From JALZKA01 sp963715405 (GTDB taxonomy: Bacteria > Actinomycetota > Thermoleophilia > Solirubrobacterales > 70-9), in the NCBI GenBank assembly GCA_963715405.1, contig OY970239.1, positions 496,001 through 560,000 of the forward strand: a DNA stretch of 64,000 bases, written 5' to 3'. Every line of letters begins with the position of its first letter. Position 1 is the first letter of the stretch. Both the position numbers and the translations under genes were made by a program. Of this stretch, positions 31,180 through 39,485 are shown in pieces. The notes under the pieces are model-generated. The model did no database searches. It worked only from the letters and a program-made list of their open reading frames with translations, and was not told the DNA's origin.

Positions 31180-32469
31180 ATGGCCGAGATCGAACGCATC
31201 AAAGCGCGGCAGATCCTCGACTCCCGGGGCAATCCGACAGTCGAAGTGGACGTGGTCCTCGCCTCCGGTGCGACGGGCCGGGCCGCCGTGCCCTCCGGTG
31301 CTTCGACTGGCGAGTTCGAGGCCACGGAGCTTCGCGACGGCGGCTCGGAATGGCTCGGCAAGGGCGTCACAACGGCCGTCGCCAACGCCGGCGGCGAGAT
31401 CGCCGAGGCGCTCCGAGGCACGGACGCCGCGGATCAGGAGGCGCTCGACCGGGCGATGATCGAGCTGGACGGGACTCCCAACAAGTCGAGGCTCGGCGCC
31501 AACGCCATCCTTGGCGTATCCCTTGCCGCAGCACGGGCTTCTGCCACGGACGCGGGTGAGCCGCTCTACTCGTACGTGGCGGCGCTCGCGGGCGCTGGAT
31601 CTCCATCCGTCCTCCCCGTGCCGATGATGAACGTCTTGAACGGCGGCGCTCACGCCGACAACTCGGTGGACTTCCAGGAGTTCATGGTGGTCCCCGTGGG
31701 CGCTCGCTCCTTCACCGACGCCCTTCGGGTCGGCACCGAGGTCTTTCACTCGCTGAAGGCGATCCTCAAGGATCGCGGCCTCGCCACGGCCGTGGGCGAC
31801 GAGGGCGGCTTCGCCCCGGATCTCGATTCGAACTCGGATGCGCTCGGCGCCCTGGTTGACGGCATCGAGGCGGCCGGGTTTACGCCCGGAGAAGACGTGT
31901 TCATCGCGCTCGACCCGGCGACCAGCGAGATCTTCGAGGGCGGCGCCTACGTCCTTGAGCACGAGGACCGCTCGCTTTCGGCGGACGACATGGCCTCGTA
32001 TTGGGCTGACGCGATCGACTCGTTTCCGATTGTCTCGATCGAGGACGGAATGGACGAGGAGGATTGGGACGGCTGGAAAGTCCTCACGGATCGGGTCGGC
32101 GAGCGTTGCCAGCTTGTCGGCGACGACCTCTTCGTGACGAACCCCGAACGTCTTGCGCGCGGCATCCAGGCCGGGATCGCGAACTCGATCCTCGTCAAGG
32201 TAAACCAGATCGGAACGCTGACGGAGACGCTCCAGGCGATCCGGGTCGCCCGTGACGCCGGCTACACGGCGGTCATGTCGCATCGCTCCGGCGAGACCGA
32301 GGACACGACGATCGCCGACCTCGCGGTGGCGACGGGGGTCGGCCAGATCAAGACGGGCGCGCCGTCTCGCTCCGACCGCGTCGCGAAGTACAACCAGCTC
32401 CTTCGAATCGAAGAGGAGCTCGGCGACGCGGCGACCTATCCGGGCATCGAAGCTTTCAGCGGCAGGTAA
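31180..32469 (+). CDS. eno: enolase
   Basis: 429 residues from ATG 31180. Motifs: RQILDSRGNPTVEVDVVL, GASTGEFEA, SIEDGMDEEDW, and the signature VKVNQIGTLTET with MSHRSGETEDTTIADLAV. It converts 2-phosphoglycerate to phosphoenolpyruvate. The frame extends 14 residues upstream to GTG 31138, which follows a TAGAAT box, so a short N-terminal extension is possible. Neither start has a clear Shine-Dalgarno. ftsB follows, as in many Gram-positive bacteria. Confidence 0.96.
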   Translation: MAEIERIKARQILDSRGNPTVEVDVVLASGATGRAAVPSGASTGEFEATELRDGGSEWLGKGVTTAVANAGGEIAEALRGTDAADQEALDRAMIELDGTPNKSRLGANAILGVSLAAARASATDAGEPLYSYVAALAGAGSPSVLPVPMMNVLNGGAHADNSVDFQEFMVVPVGARSFTDALRVGTEVFHSLKAILKDRGLATAVGDEGGFAPDLDSNSDALGALVDGIEAAGFTPGEDVFIALDPATSEIFEGGAYVLEHEDRSLSADDMASYWADAIDSFPIVSIEDGMDEEDWDGWKVLTDRVGERCQLVGDDLFVTNPERLARGIQAGIANSILVKVNQIGTLTETLQAIRVARDAGYTAVMSHRSGETEDTTIADLAVATGVGQIKTGAPSRSDRVAKYNQLLRIEEELGDAATYPGIEAFSGR

Positions 32470-32497
32470 CGCATAGTTGGCGTTGAAGCGATGATGC

Positions 32498-32860
32498 GTG
32501 AGCACACGCGCGTATCGGATCGCACCTCGCCGGCCGGGCGCCGGGCGCCCCACGTCGCGCGTGGACTGGGAGCGGCTGGGCCGGATCTGCCTGGTCGTAA
32601 TCCTCTTCGTGATCCTCGTGCTCTACATCAACCCCATCGTCAACTTCGTCGACGCATGGCGCGACTCGGGCGCCGAGAGGGCCCAGCTCGCCGAGCTCAA
32701 AGAGGAGAACCAGGAGCTCAAAGCGCGGGCGGCGACGCTCGAGAACTCCGACGCCGCCGAGCTTGGCGCGCGCAGCCTGGGCATGGTGAGTCCCGACGAG
32801 CGCTCGGTTGTGATCTGCGACGGCTCGGGGTCCGAGGCCTGCGCGACCGCCGCGCCCTGA
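32498..32860 (+). CDS. FtsB/DivIC-type septum formation initiator
   Basis: 120 residues from GTG 32498: an Arg/Pro-rich cytoplasmic tail, one membrane helix (ICLVVILFVILVLYI) and a coiled coil (AQLAELKEENQELKARAATL). It ends in SLGMVSPDERSVVIC, resembling the GMV-P motif of DivIC proteins. FtsB bridges FtsL and FtsQ in the divisome. Position directly after eno supports the call. Confidence 0.88.
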   Translation: MSTRAYRIAPRRPGAGRPTSRVDWERLGRICLVVILFVILVLYINPIVNFVDAWRDSGAERAQLAELKEENQELKARAATLENSDAAELGARSLGMVSPDERSVVICDGSGSEACATAAP

Positions 32861-32942
32861 CTCTCGTCGTCCGCGAACGTCCCACGGTGGGCGCTATAGC
32901 GCCTAGCGTTGGACGCTCGGCGCGAAGGGAGGGGGGAGCTGT

Positions 32943-35201
32943 ATGAGCGACCGCGCGCTCAGCGTGGGCGAGTACGTCCTCGGCGCCGCCGAGCTGGGGC
33001 TCATCGTCGCGGCTCTCGCGTTTACTGCTGTGCGGATCCGGCGGGTTGCGCTTCCCGGTTTTTCCGGCCCGCCGGCGCTCGTCTGCGACGTGATCGGAGC
33101 GATCGCGGTGGCGATCCTCCTCGGCGAGATCCTGGGCACCTTCAACGCGTTCTCGGAAGCCGGCTACTTGATCGGCTCGGTGGCGATTGCCGCAATAGCC
33201 GCCCTGGTGCCAGGCACCACGCGTGGTGCCAGGCACCTTCGTGACGCAGGTGGAGCGGCTCGTGCCGAAAGTGATACGCCGCCCGCGCCGCCGGCGCACC
33301 GGCTCGGCTTGCCGATCGTCGCGATCGTCGTTGCGGCCGTCTTCGCCGGCTGGGCGATTCCGACGATTTCGGGGATGACCGGCGGGATGGGGCGCGCTGA
33401 TTCGCTTTGGTACCACATGCCGCTCTCGCTCCGGTTCGCCGAGACGGGCTCCACCAGCGAACTCTTCTTCTTCGACCCGATCTTCTTCGCGTCGTTCTAT
33501 CCGGCGAACACGGAGATCCTTCACGCGATCCCGATCTTGACGTTCGCGCGGGACTTTCTCTCGCCGCTCTTGAACCTGGGCTTCCTCGCGCTGGGCCTGA
33601 TCTCCGCTTGGGCGATCGGCCGTCCGTACGGCCTCGCTCCTCAGGCGCTTTTGGGCGCCGCGGTGGTACTCGGCGCCGAGACGATGACGGACTTCCAGGC
33701 GGGCGAATCGCTGAACGACATCGGCGGCGTCGCGTTTCTTCTGTGCGCGGTGGCGATCCTCGTAAACGGCCACTCAGCGCGACGGGACGGGCGCACGGTC
33801 GCGGCGGGAGCTCTGGCGTTTGCAGGCGCGGCAGCGGGACTGGCGGCCGGCACCAAGCTGTCGTTCCTTGCCGCGGTAGCTCTCCTGACCTTCGCGGTTA
33901 TCGCCGTTGCGCCAAGCGGAAGAAGGCTGAGGGCGCTCGGCTGGTTCGGGATCCCGATGCTAGTCACGGGCGGCTACTGGTACTTGCGAAACCTGGTCCA
34001 GGTTGGTAACCCGATTCCCTATACGGAATGGGGACCGCTCGGCCTTCCCGCCCCCGAGCGGGCGTTGGAGCTGCGCCCAGGATTCTCAGTCGCCCACTAC
34101 TGGGACCAGCCCACGATCTGGTGGGATTGGTTTGTCCCGAAGCTCTCCGAAGAGCTCGGGCCCCTATGGCCACTGGTTCTCGCGGGCGTCGTTGCAGGAG
34201 GCGCGTACGCAGCCTGGAAAGGCCGTGAGCCCATCCTGCGAGCCCTCGGCGCGGTCGTGGTTCTCACCGCCGCCGCCTACCTCGTCACCCCGCTGACGGC
34301 AGGCGGCGAGGAGGGTGAGCCGATCGCCTTCGAATGGAATATCCGCTACCTGGCTCCGGCGGTCGCCCTTGGCCTCGCGATCCTGCCCCTTTTGCCGGCT
34401 TTCCGCTCGACGCCGCGCAGGCGATCAGTCGCCCTATTCGCACTCGGCGGCCTGGCGCTGATCACAACGCTCACGATCGTTCAGTGGCCCAGGGGCGGCC
34501 ATACCAAGGGAGCGATCGCAACCGGCGTCTTGGTGCTGGTGCTTTTCGCCGGCGTCGCCTGGGCTGCCCGCAACGCGTGGATCGGGCCTCGCGCTCCCTC
34601 TCGCCGCGTGGTGTTGATGGCCGGGGGAGCCGCCTTGGCCGCGCTTCTCGCCGGGTTCGTGGCCCAGCGCCATTACCTCGAGCGCCGCTATGAGGACCTG
34701 AGCCCGCAGCTCAACATCGCGGAGGCCGTTCGATGGGCGAACTCCGTACAGAACGAGCGGATCGCGGTCTCGGGAGTGCGAGGCGTCTTCAACCAGTACG
34801 CGTTCGCGGGCTACGACCTCTCGAACCGGGTCCAATGGCTGGGGGTAGAGGGGGAGGATTCGGCCTTTCTCCGTATTCGCGACTGCGAGACCTGGCGCTC
34901 CGAGGTGAATGACGGCGCCTATACGTACGTCGTCACGCTCTATGACCCATACCTGCCGGGTGGCTTGACCGACACGAAGGAAGGCCTCTGGACGCGCGCG
35001 GACCCGGGCGCGACCGAGATCGTCCGCGACGGGCCAGTCAGCGTCTTCCGCATCGAGGAGCCGCTTGACCCGTCGGCTTGCGGCGGCCTTCCGGACCTCG
35101 AACCCTCTGAGCTCAACGGTGACTCGGTGAATGAGGACCCCCTAGCCAACCAGCCTCCATATGGCTCCGGATCCGGCACGGCCCCCGTGGGGGAAAGCTG
35201 A
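32943..35201 (+). CDS. polytopic membrane protein, GT-C glycosyltransferase-like (first)
   Basis: 752 residues with about 12 membrane segments, then an exterior C-terminal domain of about 190 residues. The first large loop carries GRADSLWYHMPLSLRFAETG; an acidic residue after the first loops is typical of lipid-sugar-dependent GT-C enzymes. A Shine-Dalgarno-like GGGAGGGG precedes ATG 32943. The first loop contains two family-B palindromes, translated LVPGTTRGARHL. It is the first gene of a probable sulfated-glycan operon and overlaps the next by one base. Substrate is unknown. Confidence 0.78.
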   Translation: MSDRALSVGEYVLGAAELGLIVAALAFTAVRIRRVALPGFSGPPALVCDVIGAIAVAILLGEILGTFNAFSEAGYLIGSVAIAAIAALVPGTTRGARHLRDAGGAARAESDTPPAPPAHRLGLPIVAIVVAAVFAGWAIPTISGMTGGMGRADSLWYHMPLSLRFAETGSTSELFFFDPIFFASFYPANTEILHAIPILTFARDFLSPLLNLGFLALGLISAWAIGRPYGLAPQALLGAAVVLGAETMTDFQAGESLNDIGGVAFLLCAVAILVNGHSARRDGRTVAAGALAFAGAAAGLAAGTKLSFLAAVALLTFAVIAVAPSGRRLRALGWFGIPMLVTGGYWYLRNLVQVGNPIPYTEWGPLGLPAPERALELRPGFSVAHYWDQPTIWWDWFVPKLSEELGPLWPLVLAGVVAGGAYAAWKGREPILRALGAVVVLTAAAYLVTPLTAGGEEGEPIAFEWNIRYLAPAVALGLAILPLLPAFRSTPRRRSVALFALGGLALITTLTIVQWPRGGHTKGAIATGVLVLVLFAGVAWAARNAWIGPRAPSRRVVLMAGGAALAALLAGFVAQRHYLERRYEDLSPQLNIAEAVRWANSVQNERIAVSGVRGVFNQYAFAGYDLSNRVQWLGVEGEDSAFLRIRDCETWRSEVNDGAYTYVVTLYDPYLPGGLTDTKEGLWTRADPGATEIVRDGPVSVFRIEEPLDPSACGGLPDLEPSELNGDSVNEDPLANQPPYGSGSGTAPVGES
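33205..33238. repeat. two palindrome family B copies inside the first GT-C-like gene
   Basis: TGGTGCCAGGCACCA (33205-33219, perfect seven-base arms around A) and TGGTGCCAGGCACCT (33224-33238). They are separated by four bases and read in frame. Confidence 0.8.
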
Positions 35202-37597
35202 TGCTGGGCACCCTCGTGGTCGCGGTCGTGCTCGTGAGCGCGTCCGTAGTGATCGGCAGGGCGCTGATGCTCGCGCTCGGCTGGCGGCGCCCGGAATGGA
35301 TCGCCGGGGCCATCGGCCTTGCGGCGCTAATCGTGGTGGCGCCGCTCGCGGTGAGGCTGCCTGGGCGCGGCCTGACCGCCGCTGTGGTCCTGGCTGTGGT
35401 GGCGGTTGCGTGCGCAATTATCACGCACAGGTCGGTGCCGAAGCGGGCCGCCGGGGAGGCGGGCCCCGCTGCCGAGAACCGGCCTCGCGCCCAGCACCTG
35501 GTCGCCCTCTGCGTGCTCGCGGCGGTGCTTGCGGCCGCGTGCCTGCCGTTCGTGTTCAACGAGGGCACCGGCGTCCTGGGTGAAGGCATCTACACGAACG
35601 ACCAGGCCGCGCAGCTTTATTGGGCCGATTGGCTCGCCCACGGGTTTGGCCCGCAACCGAACGCGGTCTCGGTTGGCTACCCGGTGGGTCCGCAGGCGCT
35701 TGCGGCGACCCTCTCGGAGGGCACCGGGGTGAATCTCCTCGACGCGTTCAATGGGCTCCTGATCGCGATCCCGGCGCTGACGGCGCTCGCCGCGCTCTCG
35801 CTCCTCGGCACGCTTTCGCCCGTGCGCCGCGGGGTAGCGGCCGGCCTGACGGGGCTGCCTTACCTGGGCGCATCCTTCCTCGCGCAGTCAGGATTCAAGG
35901 AAACGGTCATGGCGATGCTGGTGCTCGCGCTCGCCGCTGTCCTCCACCTGGCCACGCGCCCCACGGGCGAAGGGGTCAGACCCGGTACCGGAGAGGGGTC
36001 TGACCCCTCGGGCGTGGACGAGCCGCCGGATGTGCCTCCCGCCCGTGCGGTCGTCGGCCTCGTTGCGCTCCTCGCCGCGGCCGCCGTCTTCACATTTTCG
36101 ATCCCCGGCGGAGTCTGGTTCGGCGTGGCAATTCCCGTCTGGGTGATTCTGAGCGTGGGCTTCGGCCGCGGCAAGCTCGATTTCGCCAGCATGCGCGCGG
36201 CGGCATCGGCCCAGCGCTCGCTCCTCGCCGCCGGAGCGATCGCTTTGGCGGCGCTCGCCGCACTCGCGCTCGGCCCGGCGAGCGAGTTCATCGAGAAGAT
36301 CGACGACGTCCAGGCTTCGGTCGGGCGCCTGACGTCGCCGGTCTTCCCGGGCGAGGCGCTGGGGATCTGGCCCGAGGGCGACTTCCGCTTGGTGCGGGGC
36401 GAGGTGCCTGGCTCCTTGCTCGCAGCCGGCTTTGCGGGACTGTGTCTGCTGGGCGCGGCCATCTCGCTCGTGCGCCGGCGGGAGTGGGGGATTCTCGCCG
36501 TCCTCGCCTCCGCGCTGTTCGTCTATGCCCTGACGCGGCCCTTCGCCCAGATCCACGTCGAGGCAAAGGCGCTGTGCGTCCTCGCGCCGATCGCGATGCT
36601 CGTCACGATGCGCTGGCTGCTCGCCCCGGGCCGGGACCGCCCGGCGCTCGCAAGGCAAGCGGTAGGCGGGCTGTTCGCGGCGCTTGCTCTGGGGTCGACG
36701 TTCCTCGCCCTTCGCGCCGCGCCGGTCGGCTTCAACGAGCGCGGTGCAGAGGATCTGCGCGCGCTCGCCCAGGAGATCGATGGCGACTCGGTCGTCTTCC
36801 TGGGCGTCGATCGCTTCGCGGGCTACTGGCTTCGCGGGACCTTCGCCGAGAGCCCCGGCGGCTACGTGCCGCAAGAGGTCAACGGCCGCCCCGAGAAGGT
36901 GTGGCAGCAGGGCCTCGCGATGGACTTCGACACCTTGTCGCCGTCGAAGCTCGACAATTACGACTACGCCATCACCACGGCTGCCGCGTACGCGTCGACG
37001 CCGCCCCCGAGCTTCAAGGAGGTCGCGCGCGAAGGTGAATACGTGCTTTGGGAGCGGACAGGGATGACTCCGCGGCAGCGGGTGCTCGACGAGGGAGGCG
37101 ATCCGGGGGTGGTCTTTACCTGCACACCGGGCTCGGGCCCCGTTCGGGGCACTGCCACGCTGCTTACGACTCCGGTCACAATTGATCAGGCCGAGTGGGC
37201 ACCCGAGTTCGCCTTCGAGGCCCCCGGAAGGGCGTCCGCGGCCCTCGAAGTGCCGGCGGGGGACTGGTCGGCATCGCTTCAGTACCACAGCCAGGTCGCG
37301 CTTACCGTCTCCGTCGACGACGAGGTGATTGGCGAACTGCCGCCGTCGCTCGAGGGGTTCTACCTGTCTGGCTCAGGCCGGGGGGCGTTCTGGCCGGTTG
37401 GGGACTACACGTCGGGCGGTGGCGAGGCCGAGGTCAAGGTCGAGGCCGCCGAGCCGAGCGGCTTCCAGGATCTCTTCGGCGTCGAGCGCAATGTCTGGCT
37501 CGGTACCGTCGCATTGTCGAGTGAAGACCCGCCCGGCGAACGGGCACTCCGGGGCGCTTGTGACGAATACGTCGACCATTTCACCCTAGGCCCGTGA
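35201..37597 (+). CDS. polytopic membrane protein, GT-C glycosyltransferase-like (second)
   Basis: 798 residues with about 12 membrane segments and a large C-terminal exterior domain (about 520-798). An early loop contains EGIYTNDQAAQLYWADWLAH, with a D in the place expected of GT-C metal/substrate residues. A cytoplasmic-side loop (about 250-275) contains two family-A palindromes translated GEGVRPGTGEGSDPSG. ATG overlaps the preceding stop, and the 3' end overlaps the first sulfotransferase (GTGA). It resembles the first protein in layout but is not close in sequence. Substrate unknown. Confidence 0.76.
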   Translation: MLGTLVVAVVLVSASVVIGRALMLALGWRRPEWIAGAIGLAALIVVAPLAVRLPGRGLTAAVVLAVVAVACAIITHRSVPKRAAGEAGPAAENRPRAQHLVALCVLAAVLAAACLPFVFNEGTGVLGEGIYTNDQAAQLYWADWLAHGFGPQPNAVSVGYPVGPQALAATLSEGTGVNLLDAFNGLLIAIPALTALAALSLLGTLSPVRRGVAAGLTGLPYLGASFLAQSGFKETVMAMLVLALAAVLHLATRPTGEGVRPGTGEGSDPSGVDEPPDVPPARAVVGLVALLAAAAVFTFSIPGGVWFGVAIPVWVILSVGFGRGKLDFASMRAAASAQRSLLAAGAIALAALAALALGPASEFIEKIDDVQASVGRLTSPVFPGEALGIWPEGDFRLVRGEVPGSLLAAGFAGLCLLGAAISLVRRREWGILAVLASALFVYALTRPFAQIHVEAKALCVLAPIAMLVTMRWLLAPGRDRPALARQAVGGLFAALALGSTFLALRAAPVGFNERGAEDLRALAQEIDGDSVVFLGVDRFAGYWLRGTFAESPGGYVPQEVNGRPEKVWQQGLAMDFDTLSPSKLDNYDYAITTAAAYASTPPPSFKEVAREGEYVLWERTGMTPRQRVLDEGGDPGVVFTCTPGSGPVRGTATLLTTPVTIDQAEWAPEFAFEAPGRASAALEVPAGDWSASLQYHSQVALTVSVDDEVIGELPPSLEGFYLSGSGRGAFWPVGDYTSGGGEAEVKVEAAEPSGFQDLFGVERNVWLGTVALSSEDPPGERALRGACDEYVDHFTLGP
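35972..36009. repeat. two palindrome family A copies flanking GGTACC, inside the second GT-C-like gene
   Basis: GGGGTCAGACCC (35972-35983), then GGTACC, then the longest perfect copy GAGGGGTCTGACCCCTC (35993-36009, eight-base arms around T). All are in frame. Confidence 0.82.
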
Positions 37598-38547
37598 CCG
37601 ACCCCTCGCCCCTCATCTTCGTCGGCGGCACCGGCCGCAGCGGCACGCACGTCGTGGCGGAGCTGCTCGGGCACCATCCTGCGCTTTATGAGATTCCGAT
37701 CGAGTGCCGCTTTCACGCGAACCCTAAGGGGCTCGCCGAGGTGGTGACCGGCGCAGCGACTCCGGCCGAATTTGCCACCAAGCTCCGGCGCTACTGGTGG
37801 CATCGGGTTCGCGTCGGCAACCGCGCGCTGGTCCGCGCCCGCTGGCGTGCACGCGGCGAAGGCAAGGAGCGCGGCCTTTTCAAGATCGTTCCGAAGGATG
37901 TCTTCGAGGCCGCGGCGCGCCGCTTCGAGGACTCGACGAGCGGAATCGAGGACGGCACCCGCCTCGAGGTCGTTGCGGCTGGCCGTCGGCTCTTCTTCGA
38001 TCTCCTGGCGCCGCTTCGCGAAGGTAAGCCGGGCCTGGTCGAGATGAGCTGCTTTTCTATCGCTTCGGCGCCCGGCCTCGAGCGGCTGTTCCCCGAGGCG
38101 CTCTTCGTTCACTCCGTGCGTGACGGGCGCGACGCCGGCGCGTCCAAGGTCTCGAAGGCTCAGAAGTCCCACCACCCCTCGGACGCCGCGACCGGCGTCG
38201 AGTGGTGGGAGGGAAGGCTGGACCTCGCCGAGAGGGGATACCGCGGCCTCAACGAACCGCAGAATCTTCACGTCGTCTCCCTCGATGAGCTCGTCTGGGG
38301 GGATCGCGAGGCCTCGTACGAGGGACTTCGCGAGTTCTTGGGTCTAAAGGAGAGCGCCGAGATGCGCGCATTCTTCGACGAGGACATGAACGCCGCAAAG
38401 GCCCATCGGGAGCGCTGGCGCGAGGGACTCGACGACGCCCAGCAAGCGGCCGTGGTGAGACGCTACGAGCAGACGCTCGGGCGAATCGAGCGCGAGGGCT
38501 ACCACTGCGCGAGGCTCCTTCGCCGAAGCTACGAACGGACCGCCTGA
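37594..38547 (+). CDS. sulfotransferase-family protein (first paralogue)
   Basis: 317 residues. FVGGTGRSGTHVVAELLGHH is the N-terminal PAPS 5'-phosphosulfate-binding loop. VHSVRDGRDAGASKVSK matches the 3'-phosphate motif (R-D-x-R-D-x2-x-S). Both are features of the sulfotransferase superfamily, which moves sulfate from PAPS to a hydroxyl or amine. The acceptor is unknown. No signal peptide is seen, so it should act in the cytoplasm before export. GTG start overlaps the GT-C stop. The next gene is a clear paralogue (shared RFH, WWHRVRV and RDGRDA motifs). Confidence 0.85.
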   Translation: MTDPSPLIFVGGTGRSGTHVVAELLGHHPALYEIPIECRFHANPKGLAEVVTGAATPAEFATKLRRYWWHRVRVGNRALVRARWRARGEGKERGLFKIVPKDVFEAAARRFEDSTSGIEDGTRLEVVAAGRRLFFDLLAPLREGKPGLVEMSCFSIASAPGLERLFPEALFVHSVRDGRDAGASKVSKAQKSHHPSDAATGVEWWEGRLDLAERGYRGLNEPQNLHVVSLDELVWGDREASYEGLREFLGLKESAEMRAFFDEDMNAAKAHRERWREGLDDAQQAAVVRRYEQTLGRIEREGYHCARLLRRSYERTA

Positions 38548-38549
38548 CC

Positions 38550-39485
38550 GTGGTGCCAGGTACCTCATCAAACGCTCACGATCCCGAGCGCTCGCTCGTC
38601 TTCGTCGGCGGGACGGGCCGAAGCGGGACGCACATCCTCGGCCGGCTCCTTGGCGAGCACGCCGCTTACGCCGACGTGCCGATCGAGGCTCGCTTTCACT
38701 GCAACAAGCGGGGTCTGCCCGATCTGCTCGAAGGCCGAGTCTCCCTCGGCGGCTTCCTGGAGAAGCTCCGTGGCTTCTGGTGGCACCGTGTGCGGGTGGA
38801 CGATCAGCCGCGCGGCCTCTACACGCTGATGCTCCGCTCGGCCTTCGACGAGGCGCTCGAGCGCTTCGAGGACGCGTACCGCTCGGACCCGATCCCAGCG
38901 TGTCGGCGCCTCTACCTGGATCTTCTCTGGCCGCTCGCAGAAGAGGAGGACAAGCCAGGGCTGGTCGAGATGAGCTCACACAACGTGCGGGAGGCGCAGA
39001 TCCTCAGCCGCCTCTTTCCCCGCGCGCGGATCATCCACACGGTGCGCGACGGCCGGGACGCCGCCTCGTCAGTAACCGGGAAGACATGGGGCCCGGACGA
39101 CGTGGTGAAGGGCATCGGCTGGTGGGCTGACCGCCTGCGCTGGATCGACCGCGGCGTGGCCGGGCGTGAGGACGGGGCCGAGTACGCCCTTCCGGCCGAT
39201 CGCTTTCACCTGGTCGTCCTGGACGATCTGGTCGCCGGGCGGCGCGAGGAGCGGCTTGGCGAGCTGTGCGGCTTTCTCGGGATCGAGGCAGACGATGGGC
39301 TGCGCTCGTTCTTCGACGGCGAGATGAGCGCTTCGGGGATGCACCGCGGTCGGTGGGCGGAGGGAGCGGGGGCGCTCAGCAAGACCCGCGTGCGGCGCCG
39401 ATACGAGCGGACGCTCGAGCGGCTCGACGCCGAGGGCAACCACGTGGCGAAGCCCCTTCTGGACGTCCTGGAGCGCCTGGGCTGA
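38550..39485 (+). CDS. sulfotransferase-family protein (second paralogue), palindrome-derived N-terminus
   Basis: 311 residues. It shares FVGGTGRSGTHILGRLLGEH, WWHRVRV, LVEMSSHNV and IHTVRDGRDAASSV with the upstream gene, suggesting tandem duplication and divergence. GTG 38550 lies two bases after the preceding stop; the first codons (VVPGT) are a GGTGCCAGGTACC palindrome. The conserved domain starts at residue about 15, so the palindrome sits in dispensable N-terminal sequence. Two enzymes could modify different positions of one glycan. Confidence 0.85.
   Translation: MVPGTSSNAHDPERSLVFVGGTGRSGTHILGRLLGEHAAYADVPIEARFHCNKRGLPDLLEGRVSLGGFLEKLRGFWWHRVRVDDQPRGLYTLMLRSAFDEALERFEDAYRSDPIPACRRLYLDLLWPLAEEEDKPGLVEMSSHNVREAQILSRLFPRARIIHTVRDGRDAASSVTGKTWGPDDVVKGIGWWADRLRWIDRGVAGREDGAEYALPADRFHLVVLDDLVAGRREERLGELCGFLGIEADDGLRSFFDGEMSASGMHRGRWAEGAGALSKTRVRRRYERTLERLDAEGNHVAKPLLDVLERLG
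38552..38564. repeat. palindrome family B copy forming the N-terminus of a sulfotransferase
   Basis: GGTGCCAGGTACC is identical to the copy at 18092-18104. It overlaps the GTG start and encodes V-P-G-T. Confidence 0.78.
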
